From Gordonia sp. SID5947 (lineage in GTDB: Bacteria > Actinomycetota > Actinomycetes > Mycobacteriales > Mycobacteriaceae), in assembly GCF_009862785.1 (NCBI RefSeq), contig NZ_WWHU01000001.1:1798001-1862000 (forward strand): 64,000 bases of DNA, written 5' to 3'. Below are positions 55,301 through 64,000 of the stretch, in pieces (the first letter of the stretch is position 1; every line of letters begins with the position of its first letter). The notes beneath the pieces are model-generated. The model saw only the letters and a list, made by a program, of their open reading frames with translations. It made no database searches and was not told where the DNA came from. The translations under genes were made by a program, and so were the position numbers.

Positions 55301-55917
55301 ACGCGCACCGGAAAGTCGGCCGTGGTCGGGAAGACGTCCAGAATGCCGCCGCGCACGGCGAACTCGCCACGCCGGCCCACCATGTCGACACGTTCGTAGG
55401 CCATCTCGACCAGGTCGTTCAGCAGAACCTCGAAGTCGATCTCGACGCCTTCGCGCAGCGTGATGGTGCGGGTGTCACCCAGTCCCGGCGCCATCGGCTG
55501 CACCAGAGAGCGCACCGTGGTGACCACCACTCGCAGGGCGGTGCCCTCGGCGGGGTTGGCGAGCCGATGTAGCACCGCGAGTCGCTGACCGACGGTGTCG
55601 GCGCTCGGCGACAACCTCTCGTGCGGCAGCGTCTCCCACGACGGGAACTGCGCCACCGCGGCCGGATCGTCGAGGAGTTCGGTCAGCTCCGCGGTCAGAT
55701 CATCTGCCTCGCGACCGTTGGCGGAGACCACCAGCAGCGGCGCGGCGGAGGACTCGGTCTTCGCGGCACCGGCCAGGCAGGCGACCACGAACGGCCGGGC
55801 CGAGTCCGGCGCACTGATGTCGAGCCGTTCCTGACCGCGCCTCCCCACCAGATCCGCGATCGCCTTGTCCGAACATGTGACCGCGGCGAGCCCGTGGAGG
55901 GCGGGGGTTGATGACAC
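52321..55917 (-). CDS. mfd: Transcription-repair coupling factor
   Basis: A 1198-residue translocase that removes stalled RNA polymerase at DNA lesions and recruits UvrA, equivalent to Rv1020. The N-terminal UvrB-like region begins with [12 protein letters not shown] and [23 protein letters not shown], and contains [10 protein letters not shown]. The RNAP-interaction domain is around [22 protein letters not shown]. The helicase has Walker [24 protein letters not shown] and [19 protein letters not shown]. The C-terminal TRCF domain is intact. GTG 55917 is used; its ribosome site is weak. A GNAT gene ends 34 bases upstream. Confidence 0.96.
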   Translation of the reverse strand: MSSTPALHGLAAVTCSDKAIADLVGRRGQERLDISAPDSARPFVVACLAGAAKTESSAAPLLVVSANGREADDLTAELTELLDDPAAVAQFPSWETLPHERLSPSADTVGQRLAVLHRLANPAEGTALRVVVTTVRSLVQPMAPGLGDTRTITLREGVEIDFEVLLNDLVEMAYERVDMVGRRGEFAVRGGILDVFPTTADFPVRVEFWGDEISEIRAFSVADQRSQPEIDASVVRIHPGRELILTPEVRARAADLAAEHAGEQVLAEMLSKLAEGMPVEGMEALIPMLVEGRMQMLTEVFPDGTGVLLLDPEKVRTRAADLAQTGAEFLEASWTAAALGADAPVDGRSADGSGIDLQASSYRSLDEVEKTTLAAGRPWWTMSPLSTGSGDEVELDLTAAPAPRGNESDIAATFANLRAHVTTGGTAAVVVAGKGTAQRVGERLAEAEVPAEIVEPGVRPQPGQVSVFHGTLRSGVVCPDARLVIVTETDLTGNRVAGVRDGRRLPAKRRNQVDPLALTAGDMVVHDQHGIGKFVEMIERTVSGARREYLVLEYAASKRGQPGDRLFVPMDALDQLSRYVGGEQPSLSKLGGSEWQNTKRKARKAVREIAGELVQLYAARHAAPGYAYSPDTPWQREMEDAFDFTETMDQLTVIAEVKSDMERAVPMDRVIVGDVGYGKTEIAVRAAFKAVQDGKQVAVLVPTTILAQQHLQTFTERMSEFPVRVRGLSRFTDTKESKEIIDAMATGDVDIVIGTHRLLQTGVTWKDLGLVIVDEEQRFGVEHKEHIKSLRTHVDVLTMSATPIPRTLEMSMAGIREMSTILTPPEERHPVLTYVGAYSGKQVGAAIRRELLRDGQVFYVHNRVSTIDKTARDIAQMVPEARVVVAHGQMNEDQLERTVAGFWNREYDVLVCTTIIETGLDISNANTLIVDRAENLGLSQLHQLRGRVGRSRERGYAYLLYSPERPLTETAYDRLATIAQNNELGAGMAVALKDLELRGAGNVLGAEQSGHVAGVGFDLYVRLVGEAVEAYRAAADGTPVSTSEPAEVRIDLPVDAHIPVEYVDSDRLRLEAYRKLASATDDEAVESVLAELADRYGEPPEETSRLAAIARLRLRCRERGVTEIGLAGTGVKIAPMTLLDSEQVRLKRLYPAAGYRATTSVITLPLPRTGGVGSSRLRDEEVIDYLNGFLLALRPQPD

Positions 55918-55951
55918 TCCAGCGATTCTAGTTCGTGGGTGTGACGACGGA

Positions 55952-56452
55952 TCAGCGCAGCGGTCGCTGGAGATACACGCAGTCGATCCACTGGTCGAAC
56001 TTGTAGCCCACCGCCGGCGTTCGGCCGACCTCGGTGAAGCCGTGTTTGGTGTGCAGCGCGATCGACGCCTCTCCGCCTGCGGCGGCGATCACCGCGATCA
56101 CCTGCCGCACGTTGTCCGGGTCGGCCGCCTCGAGCAGCGCACCGAGCAACGCCGAGCCGATCCCCCGTCCCCCGGCGTCCGGGTCCAGGTAGATCGTGTC
56201 CTCGGCCGTCCAGGCGTACGCACGCTTGTCGCGAAAGGAGCCGAGGTAGGCGAAGCCGAGGACCGACCCGGCGGCGTCGGCGGCCACCAGGAACGGCCGG
56301 CGGGCAGAAGTGATCGCCGCGAGTTTGGCCTCCCAGGCCTCGCGATCGGGCGCCTCGTAGTCGAACGTCGCGACCGTGTGCTCCACGTAATGTCGGTAGA
56401 TGTCGGCGACCGCGGCGCAGTCGGCCTGCCTGGCGGGACGGATCGAGACCAT
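55952..56452 (-). CDS. GNAT family N-acetyltransferase, phosphinothricin-acetyltransferase-like
   Basis: A 166-residue acetyltransferase. [36 protein letters not shown] matches the start of the Pat/Bar/MddA branch, and the CoA-binding site is [21 protein letters not shown] (Q/RxxGxG/A type). It acetylates a small amine or sulfone amino acid analogue, such as methionine sulfone or glufosinate-like compounds, if it follows its nearest relatives. ATG 56452 starts the conserved part. It is divergent from the dioxygenase gene, so the two promoters share 92 bases. Confidence 0.87.
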   Translation of the reverse strand: MVSIRPARQADCAAVADIYRHYVEHTVATFDYEAPDREAWEAKLAAITSARRPFLVAADAAGSVLGFAYLGSFRDKRAYAWTAEDTIYLDPDAGGRGIGSALLGALLEAADPDNVRQVIAVIAAAGGEASIALHTKHGFTEVGRTPAVGYKFDQWIDCVYLQRPLR

Positions 56453-56544
56453 GGGAACGATGATGCCGGATGGTCGGAGCCACTCACGTCCGAGGCACCT
56501 CGGGGGAATAAACGGACTGCGGTCCAGTTGAGTAGGATATGGCC

Positions 56545-57333
56545 ATGTCAGAGGCAATGACACGTCAACCCGCGCTCTTCCTGAGCCACGGCGCGCCCCC
56601 GCTGGTCGACAGCGAGCGCTGGGTGTCCGAACTGTCGGCACTCGCGGGTCGCCTCGACCGGCCGTCCGCGATCCTCGTGGTGTCGGCGCATTGGGAGGCG
56701 GCACCGCTGACCATCGGATCGACCGACCCCACCACCCCGCTCACCTACGACTTCTGGGGCTTCCCCGATCGCTTCTACCGCACCACCTACTGGTCACCCG
56801 GTGCCCACGATCTCGCCGACCGGATCGCGGGATCGGTGCCCGACGGCGAACCGATCGCCCACGACCGCCATCGCCGCCTCGACCACGGTGCGTACGTGCC
56901 GCTGACGGTGATGTATCCCGACGCCGACATCCCGGTCCTCCAGATCTCCCTGCCCACGCTCGACCCCGAACGACTGCTCGACCTCGGTCGCCGTCTGGCC
57001 CCCTTGCGAGACGAGGGCGTGTTGATCATCGGGTCCGGTTTCACCACTCACGGACTCCCCTACCTCACCGACCGGACGCCCGAGGCGACCCCGCCGGGCT
57101 GGTCGGCGGAATTCGATGCCTGGGCTCAGGAGCGGTTCGCCGCAGGAGATGTCGAGTCCCTCATCGACTTCCGCAATCGCGCCCCGGGGATGCCCTACGC
57201 GCACCCGACCATCGAGCATTTCTCACCACTGTTCGTCGCGCTCGGCGCGAGCAGCGGCGTCGAGCAGAAGCCCGATCAGGTGATCGACGGCTTCTGGATG
57301 GGGCTCGCAAAGCGGAGCCTACTGCTGCACTGA
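56545..57333 (+). CDS. DODA/LigB-type extradiol ring-cleaving dioxygenase
   Basis: A 262-residue class III extradiol dioxygenase-like protein, as in plant and bacterial 4,5-DOPA dioxygenase relatives (YgiD). Metal-ligand histidines are seen in FLSHGAPPLV, VVSAHWEAAPL and RRLDHGAYVPL, and GSGFTTHGLPYL carries another conserved histidine. The ATG at 56545 has AGGA upstream; ATG 56539 and 56557 are also in frame. The start region contains a possible dyad at 56512-56530. The true substrate is unknown; this subfamily cleaves catechol rings in vitro. Confidence 0.87.
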   Translation: MSEAMTRQPALFLSHGAPPLVDSERWVSELSALAGRLDRPSAILVVSAHWEAAPLTIGSTDPTTPLTYDFWGFPDRFYRTTYWSPGAHDLADRIAGSVPDGEPIAHDRHRRLDHGAYVPLTVMYPDADIPVLQISLPTLDPERLLDLGRRLAPLRDEGVLIIGSGFTTHGLPYLTDRTPEATPPGWSAEFDAWAQERFAAGDVESLIDFRNRAPGMPYAHPTIEHFSPLFVALGASSGVEQKPDQVIDGFWMGLAKRSLLLH

Positions 57334-57381
57334 CCTGGAACTCGTTGCTGCGCAAGGCCTTCGGACACCCACGACCGTCCA

Positions 57382-57403
57382 CCGCCCGCGAGCTGCGAGG
57401 CGG
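57382..57403. terminator. Hairpin between the convergent dioxygenase and TetR genes
   Basis: CCGCC (57382-57386) pairs with GGCGG (57399-57403), and CGC (57387-57389) with GCG (57395-57397), with one bulged A. It lies 48 bases after the dioxygenase stop and 4 bases beyond the minus-strand TetR stop. No T run is present, so confidence is modest. Confidence 0.4.
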
Positions 57404-57407
57404 GTGC

Positions 57408-58103
57408 TCAGTCCTCGACGGTGGTGCGTTCTCGGTTCTCCACGTAATCGGGCCCGACGAGCTTCGGATCGGGTTCGAGCCTGGTGAGTCCGTTCCAGCA
57501 CAGATTCACCAGATGCGCCGCCACGACTTCCTTGGGTGGCTCCCGGACGTCCAACCACCACTGCGCGGTCACCGACACCATTCCGACCAGCGCCTGCGCA
57601 TACAGAGGCGCCAACGCGGGATCAAAGCCACGACGTTCGAAATCGCTTGCCAGGATGTGCTCGACCTGACTGATCGCATCATTGAGAAGGCTTGAGTACG
57701 TGGTTGTTTCGTCACCACCAGTGCGATCCCCGCGGACCAGGATGCGAAACCCGTCGGTTCGCTCCTCCATATAGGTGAGCAACGCCAGAGCCACCTGCTG
57801 AACGCGGTAGAGCGAACGATTCTTGGTCAGCGACGAGGTGACCATCTCCAGCAAGGTCTCCATCTCGCGATCGACCACGACCGCGTAGAGACCTTCCTTG
57901 CCGCCGAAGTGCTCATAGACGATCGGCTTGGACACGCCTGCGCGCTGTGCGACCTCCTCGATCGAGGTCCCCTCGAAACCGCGTTCCGCGAACAGCCCTC
58001 TGGCGACCTCGATCAGCTGTAGTCGGCGCTGCGGACCGGTCATTCTCGCCCGCGGTGCGCGTTGCACCTCGTCGGACTTGTCGGTGGGGCGGCTCACTGC
58101 CAT
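57408..58103 (-). CDS. TetR family regulator (Rv1019-like)
   Basis: A 231-residue TetR protein in the same relative place as M. tuberculosis Rv1019, next to mfd. The helix-turn-helix is TSIEEVAQRAGVSKPIVYEHFGGKEGLYAVVVD, a textbook TetR form. Its ligand-binding half is 150 residues and ends FDPALAPLYAQALVGMVSVTAQWWLDVREPPKEVVAAHLVNLCWNGL. ATG 58103 (MAVSRPTD) starts the conserved protein. The NTF2-like gene starts 46 bases away in the other direction, so both may share a control site. The ligand is unknown. Confidence 0.9.
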   Translation of the reverse strand: MAVSRPTDKSDEVQRAPRARMTGPQRRLQLIEVARGLFAERGFEGTSIEEVAQRAGVSKPIVYEHFGGKEGLYAVVVDREMETLLEMVTSSLTKNRSLYRVQQVALALLTYMEERTDGFRILVRGDRTGGDETTTYSSLLNDAISQVEHILASDFERRGFDPALAPLYAQALVGMVSVTAQWWLDVREPPKEVVAAHLVNLCWNGLTRLEPDPKLVGPDYVENRERTTVED

Positions 58104-58149
58104 ACCCACAACACTAACGACGCCCGCTCGACACTGGTAATCCTTAGAC

Positions 58150-58563
58150 ATGTTGAGCATCGAAGAGATCTCCGCACGACTCGAGATCCAGCAGATCCTG
58201 ACCGACTACTCGACCGCGGTCGACTCGGGCCGGTTCGACGACCTCGACAGCGTCTTCACCCCGGACGCCGTCGTCGACTACAGCGTCATGGGTGGCATCG
58301 TCGGTGGACCTGCCGAGGTCAAAGCGTGGCTCGCCGAAGTCCTTCCGAGCTTCTCGGCCTACTGCCATCTCCTGGGTAACCACGACATGCGGGTGGCGGG
58401 CGACACCGCGACCACCCGCACCCTGTGCCTCAACCCGATGCAGACACCGGATTCGTCGACCTTCCTGATCGGGATCTGGTACGCCGACACGTGGCTGCTG
58501 ACCGACGACGGTTGGCGGATCAGGACACGAACACTCGAGAAGTGCTTCGACAAACAGCTCTGA
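58150..58563 (+). CDS. NTF2-like/SnoaL family protein
   Basis: A 137-residue protein of the cone-shaped NTF2 fold. ISARLEIQQILTDYSTAVDSGRFDDLDSVFTPDAVVDYS is the conserved start of the SnoaL-like enzyme group. Such proteins act as isomerases, dehydratases or ligand binders, often with aromatic or steroid substrates. Asp-Tyr (DYS) and a conserved HLLGNHD are visible as possible active-site residues. It is divergent from the TetR gene; ATG 58150 lacks a ribosome site and may be leaderless. The substrate is unknown. Confidence 0.87.
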   Translation: MLSIEEISARLEIQQILTDYSTAVDSGRFDDLDSVFTPDAVVDYSVMGGIVGGPAEVKAWLAEVLPSFSAYCHLLGNHDMRVAGDTATTRTLCLNPMQTPDSSTFLIGIWYADTWLLTDDGWRIRTRTLEKCFDKQL

Positions 58564-58795
58564 CCGGCACCGATCGCGAGGCGACACCGATTAGCACCCA
58601 ATCGTTACCTATTCGACATGAGGGCAGGTCAGTGGCCTGCGACCGCCGCGTCTCGGCAGTCACGAGCGCGGCCACATCCAACAAAACCCTGCCCGATCAC
58701 ACGGCGGCGCATTACTGTGAGATCGGCTCAGACCTCAGATGGTGTCCGTCAGTTCGGGTTCTGAGGCCGACGGGCAGACGACGAGGGGATTCGGC

Positions 58796-59440
58796 GTGCA
58801 ACTGTGGGATTACGTCCAAGGGCATGCGGCGACGCTGACCTTTCTCACGTATCAACACGCCTCGCTGGCATTTCAGACGGTGTTGGTCGGCGCCGTGATC
58901 GCGGTTCTTGTCGCCGTCCTGGTCTATCGACTGCCGTTCTTCTCGGCCTTCACCCTGACGACCAGCCGGGTTGCGCTGACGATCCCCTCGCTGGCACTCC
59001 TGGCGCTGTTGATCGTGCCGTTCGGACTCGGTGTGGTGCCGAGCTTCATCATGCTGGCCTTCTTCGCGACGATGCCCGTCATCGGCAACGCGATCGTCGG
59101 CTTGCGGTCGGTCCCACCGTCGGTGATCGAGGCGGCGCAGGGTATCGGCCTGTCCCGCTGGCGAATTCTGGTCTCCGTCGAGTTGCCGATCGCCTGGCCG
59201 GTGATCCTCACCGGTATTCGCGTCGCCACCCAGATGATCATCGGTGTCGCCGCCATCGTCGCCTACGTACTCGGTCCCGGGCTGGGTTCGCTCATCTTCA
59301 GCGGTCTCTCCCGGCTCGGGGGTGCCAATGCCCTCGAGATGGCCCTCACCGGAACAATTCTCATCGTCATCATCGCGTTGGTGTTTGACGGCCTCCTCGT
59401 CCTGCTCGGCCGCCTCACGATCTCCAAAGGACTCTCATGA
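58796..59440 (+). CDS. Osmoprotectant ABC transporter permease (OpuCB/ProW-like)
   Basis: A membrane subunit of about 214 residues for uptake of glycine betaine, choline or similar solutes. Five to six hydrophobic segments include the EAA loop EAAQGIGLSRWRILVSVELPIAWPVILTGIRVATQ, which contacts the ATPase. GTG 58796 is preferred because GAGG lies 9 bases upstream; ATG 58739 would add 19 residues. The stop overlaps the ATPase start. The 175 bases before 58739 hold a short inverted repeat (gcagg/cctgc, 58624-58640) and nothing else that I recognise. Confidence 0.9.
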   Translation: MQLWDYVQGHAATLTFLTYQHASLAFQTVLVGAVIAVLVAVLVYRLPFFSAFTLTTSRVALTIPSLALLALLIVPFGLGVVPSFIMLAFFATMPVIGNAIVGLRSVPPSVIEAAQGIGLSRWRILVSVELPIAWPVILTGIRVATQMIIGVAAIVAYVLGPGLGSLIFSGLSRLGGANALEMALTGTILIVIIALVFDGLLVLLGRLTISKGLS

Positions 59441-60730
59441 CCGAACCGGCAATCGACTCGGCCTCCCCCGACCGCACCGTCACCGGCACGTCGATCCGAC
59501 TCGACGGCGTGATGAAGCGCTATCGAGGACAACACAAGCCAGCAGTCGAGAGCCTCGATCTGGAGATCGACGCCGGGGACATCGTCGCCTTCGTCGGTCC
59601 GTCCGGATGTGGGAAGACCACGATGCTGAAGATGATCAACCGGCTCATCGAGCCGACCGAGGGCCACATCTTCATCGGCGACCGCGATGTCACGCACGAG
59701 AACCCCGACAAACTACGGCAATCCATCGGTTACGTGATCCAGTCCGGTGGCCTCTTCCCCACTGGTCGGTGTCGAAGAACATCGGCGCCATACCGCGTGT
59801 GCTCGGCTGGGACAAGAAACGGATCGCCGAGCGCACCGCCTATCTCCTCGATCTCGTCGGGCTCGATGCCGACACCTTCGCCGACAGATTGCCCAAAGAC
59901 ATGTCCGGCGGGCAGCAACAACGTGTCGGCGTCGCACGCGCTCTGGCCGCCGATCCGCCGGTGCTCCTGATGGACGAGCCCTTCGGGGCGGTCGACCCGA
60001 TCACCCGGGTCCGCCTGCAGGACAGCCTCATCGCCATCCAGCACGAACTGGGGAAGACGATCGTGGTCGTGACCCACGATTTCGAGGAGGCCACGAAGCT
60101 CGGCGACAAGGTCCTCGTCCTGTCCGAAGGAGGCCACATCGAGCAATACGCCACCCCGAGGAGATCCTGGCCAATCCGGCAAGCGAATTCGTCGAGCAGT
60201 TCATCGGTTCCGGTGCGACGCTCGCACACTTGACGTTCTCCCGGGTGCGGGATGTGCCGCATCAGCAGGTGACGACCGCGCGGGTCGGCGAATCGTCCCA
60301 ACCCGTGCTCGCCCGGGCACATCAGGCGGGCCACAGTTGGGTGGTCGTCATCGACAACGCAGGACATCCGCGCGCATGGCCATCTCTCGACGAGGTGGCC
60401 GCCAAACCACAGGTCTCCGACTACATCGACCGGCGGCTGCCGGTGGTCGCCAGGTCGTCGACGCTGAACGACGCACTGGACACGATGCTCGCCGCCAGCC
60501 AGGGCGGCGCCCTGGTCACCGACGGTCGCGGAGCCGTCGTCGGGTCACTGGGCATCGACACCGTCATGGAGGTCATCCGCACCCAACTGGCCGACGTCCG
60601 CAACGACGAGGACACCTCGTACGTCGACCATACGGAGGGAACTTCGACAAACGAGATGCCGGTGATCGTCGCAGCCACCGACGACGAGGCGACCCCTGAT
60701 CCGATCGAACCGAGCGACGACAAGTCATGA
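59437..60730 (+). pseudogene. Osmoprotectant ABC transporter ATPase with CBS domain, two frameshifts
   Basis: An OpuCA-type ATPase of about 431 residues in three frames. The first (ATG 59437) has Walker A GPSGCGKTTMLKM and the Q-loop region to SGGLFP. The second has the signature MSGGQQQRVGVARAL, Walker B VLLMDEPFGAVDP and VVVTHDFEEA. The third has the C-terminal CBS-like part SQGGALVTDGRGAVVGSLG and a tail of about 50 residues. Adding one C each at 59757-59760 and 60154-60157 joins them as GLFPHWSVSKN and YATPEEILANP. Every catalytic motif is intact, so the breaks are probably sequencing errors. Both ends overlap permease genes by 4 bases. Confidence 0.85.
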
Positions 60731-61464
60731 AACGACTCCGACGGTTACCGATGGATGTGTGGTTCGAGCCGCTCATCATCGTCGTGCTGCTGGTCGGTTA
60801 CATCGTCTGGTACCAGTCCACCACCTTCACTGAGACCGAGCAGGCCGCACTCTCCTGGAGCACGCTACAGACGACCATCCTCGATCACATCAAACTGACC
60901 CTTGTCTCCACGGTGATCGTGGTTGTGATCGCCATCCCCCTCGGCATCCTGTTGACACGTCCGTCGATGCGATGGCTCAACCCGATCGCGGTGAACATCG
61001 CCAACGTCGGGCAAGCGGCGCCGGCCGTGGGACTGCTTGTGCTGTTCACCTTCTGGCTGGGCACCGGATTCAAGACAGCGGTCATCGGTCTGGTCGTCTA
61101 CGCGGTGCTACCGATCCTGCAGAACACGATCGTCGGGCTCCGCCAGGTCGATCAGCGAACCGTCGAGGCCTCGCGCGGCATCGGCTATTCCGCCGTGCGG
61201 ACCCTCGTCCAAGTCGAACTACCGCTGGCCGTCCCGGTGATCCTCAACGGTGTCCGGACAGCGCTGGTCATCCTTGTCGGTACGGCCACCCTCAGCACCT
61301 TCATCGGCGCGACCAGCCTCGGCACCCTGATCACCACCGGGGTCACGCTCTTCCTGCCGAAACTCCTTGTCTCCGGGGCCATCCTGGTCGGATTGCTCGC
61401 TCTGATCATCGATTGGCTGGGACGGCTGGTCGAGCTGTTCGCCACCCCAAGGGGACTCTCATGA
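60727..61464 (+). CDS. Osmoprotectant ABC transporter permease (OpuCD-like)
   Basis: A 245-residue second permease of the OpuC-type system. Six hydrophobic segments are visible. The EAA loop is VEASRGIGYSAVRTLVQVELPLAVPVILNGVRTALVILVG. ATG 60727 overlaps the ATPase stop (ATGA), and its own stop overlaps the lipoprotein start in the same way. Two permeases with one ATPase form the heterodimeric channel; the binding protein 61461-62432 completes the set. Confidence 0.92.
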   Translation: MKRLRRLPMDVWFEPLIIVVLLVGYIVWYQSTTFTETEQAALSWSTLQTTILDHIKLTLVSTVIVVVIAIPLGILLTRPSMRWLNPIAVNIANVGQAAPAVGLLVLFTFWLGTGFKTAVIGLVVYAVLPILQNTIVGLRQVDQRTVEASRGIGYSAVRTLVQVELPLAVPVILNGVRTALVILVGTATLSTFIGATSLGTLITTGVTLFLPKLLVSGAILVGLLALIIDWLGRLVELFATPRGLS

Positions 61465-62432
61465 AGCGCGCCGTCCCGATCATCGCCCTCGTGGTCGCGA
61501 TCCTGACCATCGCCGGCTGCGGATTGGTCAGCTCGTCGGGCACGTTCCACAGCGCATCACTGCCGGACGGAAAGAAGCCGCTGTCCGGCGCCCAGATCGC
61601 GGTGACGTCGAAGAACTTCACCGAGAGCGTGCTGCTGGGCAAGATCGCGGCCACCTATCTCGCGGCGGCGGGCGCCGAGGTCACCGACCTCACCAACGCA
61701 CCCGGGTCCGCGTCGTCGCGGCAGGCACAGCTCAACGGTGACGCCGACCTTCTCTGGGAGTACACCGGTACGGCCTGGGTCACCTATCACCATGAGACCG
61801 AGACAATCCCGGACCCGAAGGAACTGTGGACACGGGTCCACGACATCGAACTGAGCGAGAACGGCCTCGTCTGGCTTCCGCCGGCGAACTTCAACGACAC
61901 GTACGCGTTCGCCGTTTCCGGACCGACGGCCAAGCGGCTGAATGTCCGGACCATGTCCGACATCGCCAAACTTCCGGTCAAGGATCGCACCTTCTGTATC
62001 AACGACGAGTTCTTCAGCCGCCCAGACGGTTTCCTGCCGATGCTCGAGACCTACGGAATGCCGTACAACACGCCGAACGGGGTGCCCGCGGGAAACGTGA
62101 TCCAGATGGATTCCGGTGTCGTCTACACCTCGACCGCCAAGAGCGCGCCGTGCAACTTCGGCATGGTCTACACCACCGACGGGCGGATCAAGAACCTGGA
62201 ACTCGTCACCCTCGAGGACGACAAGAAGTACTTCCTGCCCTACAGCGGCACCGTGGTGGTCCGGAAAGAGACGTTGAACGCCTATCCGGACATCGCACCG
62301 TTGATGGACACGGTGTCCGAGCGGCTCACCGACGACGTGATGCAGGAACTCAACGGACGGGTGGACATCGAGGGTGAGGATCCGTCCGACGTCGCCTACG
62401 ACTGGCTCAAGAGCGAAGGGCTGATCACCTAG
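61461..62432 (+). CDS. Osmoprotectant-binding lipoprotein (OpuCC-like)
   Basis: A 323-residue substrate-binding lipoprotein. The signal ends with the lipobox LTIAGC. The mature part is the OpuAC/ProX fold: SKNFTESVLLGKIAATYLAAAG, LLWEYTGTAWVTYHH and a later WLPPANFNDTYAF. The YTGT and aromatic residues resemble those that cage quaternary amines such as betaine or choline. ATG 61461 overlaps the permease stop. A TetR gene on the other strand ends 15 bases after its stop. Confidence 0.93.
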   Translation: MKRAVPIIALVVAILTIAGCGLVSSSGTFHSASLPDGKKPLSGAQIAVTSKNFTESVLLGKIAATYLAAAGAEVTDLTNAPGSASSRQAQLNGDADLLWEYTGTAWVTYHHETETIPDPKELWTRVHDIELSENGLVWLPPANFNDTYAFAVSGPTAKRLNVRTMSDIAKLPVKDRTFCINDEFFSRPDGFLPMLETYGMPYNTPNGVPAGNVIQMDSGVVYTSTAKSAPCNFGMVYTTDGRIKNLELVTLEDDKKYFLPYSGTVVVRKETLNAYPDIAPLMDTVSERLTDDVMQELNGRVDIEGEDPSDVAYDWLKSEGLIT

Positions 62433-62447
62433 CCGACACCGCCCTCG

Positions 62448-63116
62448 CTATCGTTGGGCGTCGCGCCGCGTCCGCTGGATCTCCGCTATCTGATCGTCGG
62501 TGAGGGCGGGCACCGACAACGTCGTCCGGCCGCTCGCGCGCACGCCGTCGAGGATCAGCTCGAGAAAGCGTCGCCACGCGTCCGGCACACTCGGCTCGGT
62601 GACCTCGGCGAGGGCCGCGAGCATGGTGAAGATGCCGAAGAAGTCGCTCGGCGCGAGATCCGGTCGTAGCACCCCGGCATCCGTGGCCCGTTCGTAGAGT
62701 TGCGTCAGCTGTCCGGTGAGAGCCGACTTCGCCGATTTGATGTCCGGATGCTCGTGGTCGATGCGCATGATGAGCGCCGCCAGCCCCCGGTCGGTGGCCA
62801 TCGACGACCCGACCAGCGTCAGGACATCGACGACGGCCTGCCAGGCATCGGGATCCCGAATCGCGATTCGAGTCCGCTCGGCGACCTGGGTGAGGTGTTC
62901 GGCCAGGACCCCGACGATGAGCTCGTCGCGGTTGGTGAACCGCCGATAGACGGTCCCGACCCCGACGCCGGCACGCTCGGCAACCTCGTCGAGCGAGACC
63001 TCCAGGCCACGCTCGGCGAACAATTGGCGGGCCGCCTCGATGATTCGCAGCCGGTTGCGTTCGGCGTCGGCACGCAGCTTCCGGGACCCGACGGCGTCGG
63101 CGGCTGGCGTGTTCAT
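62448..63116 (-). CDS. TetR family regulator of the divergent efflux pump
   Basis: A 222-residue TetR repressor. The helix-turn-helix is VSLDEVAERAGVGVGTVYRRFTNRDELIVGVLAE. The ligand domain is 150 residues with WQAVVDVLTLVGSSMATDRGLAALIMR. ATG 63116 (MNTPAADA) is used; ATG 63122 adds two residues. It is divergent from a DHA2 pump, with paired GGAGG palindromes in between. The likely action is repression of itself and the pump, relieved by a drug. Confidence 0.9.
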   Translation of the reverse strand: MNTPAADAVGSRKLRADAERNRLRIIEAARQLFAERGLEVSLDEVAERAGVGVGTVYRRFTNRDELIVGVLAEHLTQVAERTRIAIRDPDAWQAVVDVLTLVGSSMATDRGLAALIMRIDHEHPDIKSAKSALTGQLTQLYERATDAGVLRPDLAPSDFFGIFTMLAALAEVTEPSVPDAWRRFLELILDGVRASGRTTLSVPALTDDQIAEIQRTRRDAQR

Positions 63117-63134
63117 GGTCACAGGATAACAAGT

Positions 63135-63192
63135 GGAGGAATAGCCTCCGGTTGCCGTACGTTCTGGAACGGTAACCGGAGGAGATACCTCC
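63135..63192. promoter_or_regulatory. Twin GGAGG-N5-CCTCC operators between the TetR and efflux genes
   Basis: GGAGG-aatag-CCTCC (63135-63149) and GGAGG-agata-CCTCC (63178-63192) are two palindromes of the same form with centres 43 bases apart. The inner flanks (CCTCCGGTTGCCG and CGGTAACCGGAGG) are complementary at 12 of 13 positions. One lies near the TetR start and the other near the pump start, as expected for dual repression. Confidence 0.75.
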
Positions 63193-63211
63193 GCCTAGAA
63201 CGGAGGCTCGG

Positions 63212-64000
63212 ATGAGCACTGTCTACGAGGACCTCGACGTCGCCCCCGTCGAGAAGGAATCGGAACAGGCCCGCCATCATCGGCTGCGCTGGGTCGTCCT
63301 GGGCGTCCTGGCCCTCGCCCAACTCATGGTCGTTCTCGACGCGACCATCGTGAACATCGCGCTCCCCCACGCTCAGGAATCGCTCGGCTTCGGCAATGAC
63401 GACCGGCAGTGGATCGTCACCGCATACGCACTGTCGTTCGGCAGCCTGCTGCTGCTCGGCGGCCGCCTGTCGGACCTGTGGGGACGCCGGACCACCTTCA
63501 TCATCGGACTCATCGGGTTCGCGGTGATGTCGGCCGTCGGCGGCGCGGCAGTGAACTTCGAGATGCTGGTCGCCGCGCGCGCGGGCCAGGGCATCTTCGG
63601 CGCCCTCCTGGCGCCTGCGGCACTGTCTCTGTTGACCACCACGTTCACCGACCCGGCCGAACGCGGCAAGGCGTTCGGCATCTTCGGCGCGATCGCCGGT
63701 GGCGGCGGCGCGCTCGGCCTCCTGCTCGGCGGCATGCTCACCGAATGGGCGGACTGGCGCTGGTGCCTCTACGTCAACCTCGTGATCGCGGCGATCGCCT
63801 TGGTGGGTGCCGTGCTGTTCCTCGGCCCGTCCAAGTCCGAGCACCGTCCGAAGCTGGACCTGCCGGGCGTGGTGACGGCGTCGGCCGGACTCTTCTCGAT
63901 CGTCTACGGATTCTCGAACGCGGAGACCAATGGCTGGGGCGACTGGGCGACCATCACCTGGCTGATCGCAGGCGCAGTCCTCGTGGCCGGCTTCATCTGG
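63212..64000 (+). CDS. MFS efflux transporter, DHA2 family (5' part)
   Basis: The first 263 residues of a DHA2 drug exporter that runs off the window. ATG 63212 has GGAGG 8 bases upstream. MVVLDATIVNIALP is motif D1, GGRLSDLWGRRTTF motif A, RAGQGIFGALLAPAALSLLTTTF motif B, and GIFGAIAGGGGALGLLLGGMLTEWADWRWCLYVN motif C, which marks drug/proton antiporters. About eight membrane segments are present. It is divergent from a TetR gene, with two palindromes in between. Confidence 0.95.
   Translation, partial: MSTVYEDLDVAPVEKESEQARHHRLRWVVLGVLALAQLMVVLDATIVNIALPHAQESLGFGNDDRQWIVTAYALSFGSLLLLGGRLSDLWGRRTTFIIGLIGFAVMSAVGGAAVNFEMLVAARAGQGIFGALLAPAALSLLTTTFTDPAERGKAFGIFGAIAGGGGALGLLLGGMLTEWADWRWCLYVNLVIAAIALVGAVLFLGPSKSEHRPKLDLPGVVTASAGLFSIVYGFSNAETNGWGDWATITWLIAGAVLVAGFIW

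Noticed and set aside
52747..55572. A 941-codon open frame on the plus strand inside mfd
   Set aside because: It is the antisense shadow of mfd, with no motif and a skewed His/Arg/Asp content.

Overview
This 64 kb window is high-GC actinobacterial chromosome, most likely from a mycolic-acid bacterium close to Gordonia. The evidence is the dense coding in both directions, the frequent GTG starts and 4-base start/stop overlaps, an antigen-85-like esterase, an F420-dependent oxidoreductase, a desA3-type desaturase module, and the block tetR-mfd-mazG-lpqU-eno-ftsB-DUF501-ppx, which follows the order of Mycobacterium tuberculosis Rv1019-Rv1026. I see no phage, insertion sequence, CRISPR array or rRNA. 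There is one tRNA, tRNA-Leu(UAA).

Layout. 0-11.4 kb: 3' end of a thiolase, a DHA2 efflux pump, a Bax-inhibitor-1 protein, an MMPL transporter running in frame into a broken TetR gene, an MpaB-like oxygenase, then a divergent trio (aminoglycoside-phosphotransferase-like kinase, unknown protein, Tat-exported phospholipase C). 11.6-18.4 kb: tRNA-Leu, SulP transporter, SDR, a small membrane protein, HSL-type esterase, MFS and TDT transporters. 18.5-30.2 kb: aldehyde dehydrogenase (frameshifted), carotenoid oxygenase, secreted lipase, mycolyltransferase-like esterase, monoglyceride lipase, pirin-MarR pair, F420 oxidoreductase, CDF transporter and a small secreted protein. 30.3-33.7 kb: an ABC exporter with a two-component system in one operon. 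33.7-42.9 kb: DinB-like protein, YibE/F protein, a secreted beta-lactamase-fold protein, a TetR regulator divergent from a ferredoxin-reductase/desaturase pair, an acidic protein, RecQ and DUF4395. 43-58.1 kb: the conserved Rv1019-1026-like block with an efeUOB iron-uptake operon placed between lpqU and mazG. 58.1-64 kb: an NTF2-like protein, an OpuC-type osmoprotectant ABC operon, then a TetR regulator divergent from a second DHA2 pump that runs off the window.

How the genes work together. Much of the window concerns the lipid envelope (desaturase and its reductase, MMPL, lipases, mycolyltransferase-like esterase) and transport controlled by local regulators. Several regulators sit next to clear palindromes: MarR at 26231, a FabR/DesT-like site at 37657, paired GGAGG-N5-CCTCC sites at 63135 and 63178, TGTCAT repeats at 30203-30250, and an iron-box-like site at 47664.

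Two features deserve most attention. First, four genes (five sites) are broken by apparent single-base losses inside G or C runs, and each is restored by adding one base; this looks like systematic sequencing error rather than gene decay. Second, ppx carries an in-frame block derived from a dispersed palindromic repeat that also forms a large hairpin at 20 kb. The block adds two 16-residue tandem repeats to the N-terminal domain of the phosphatase.
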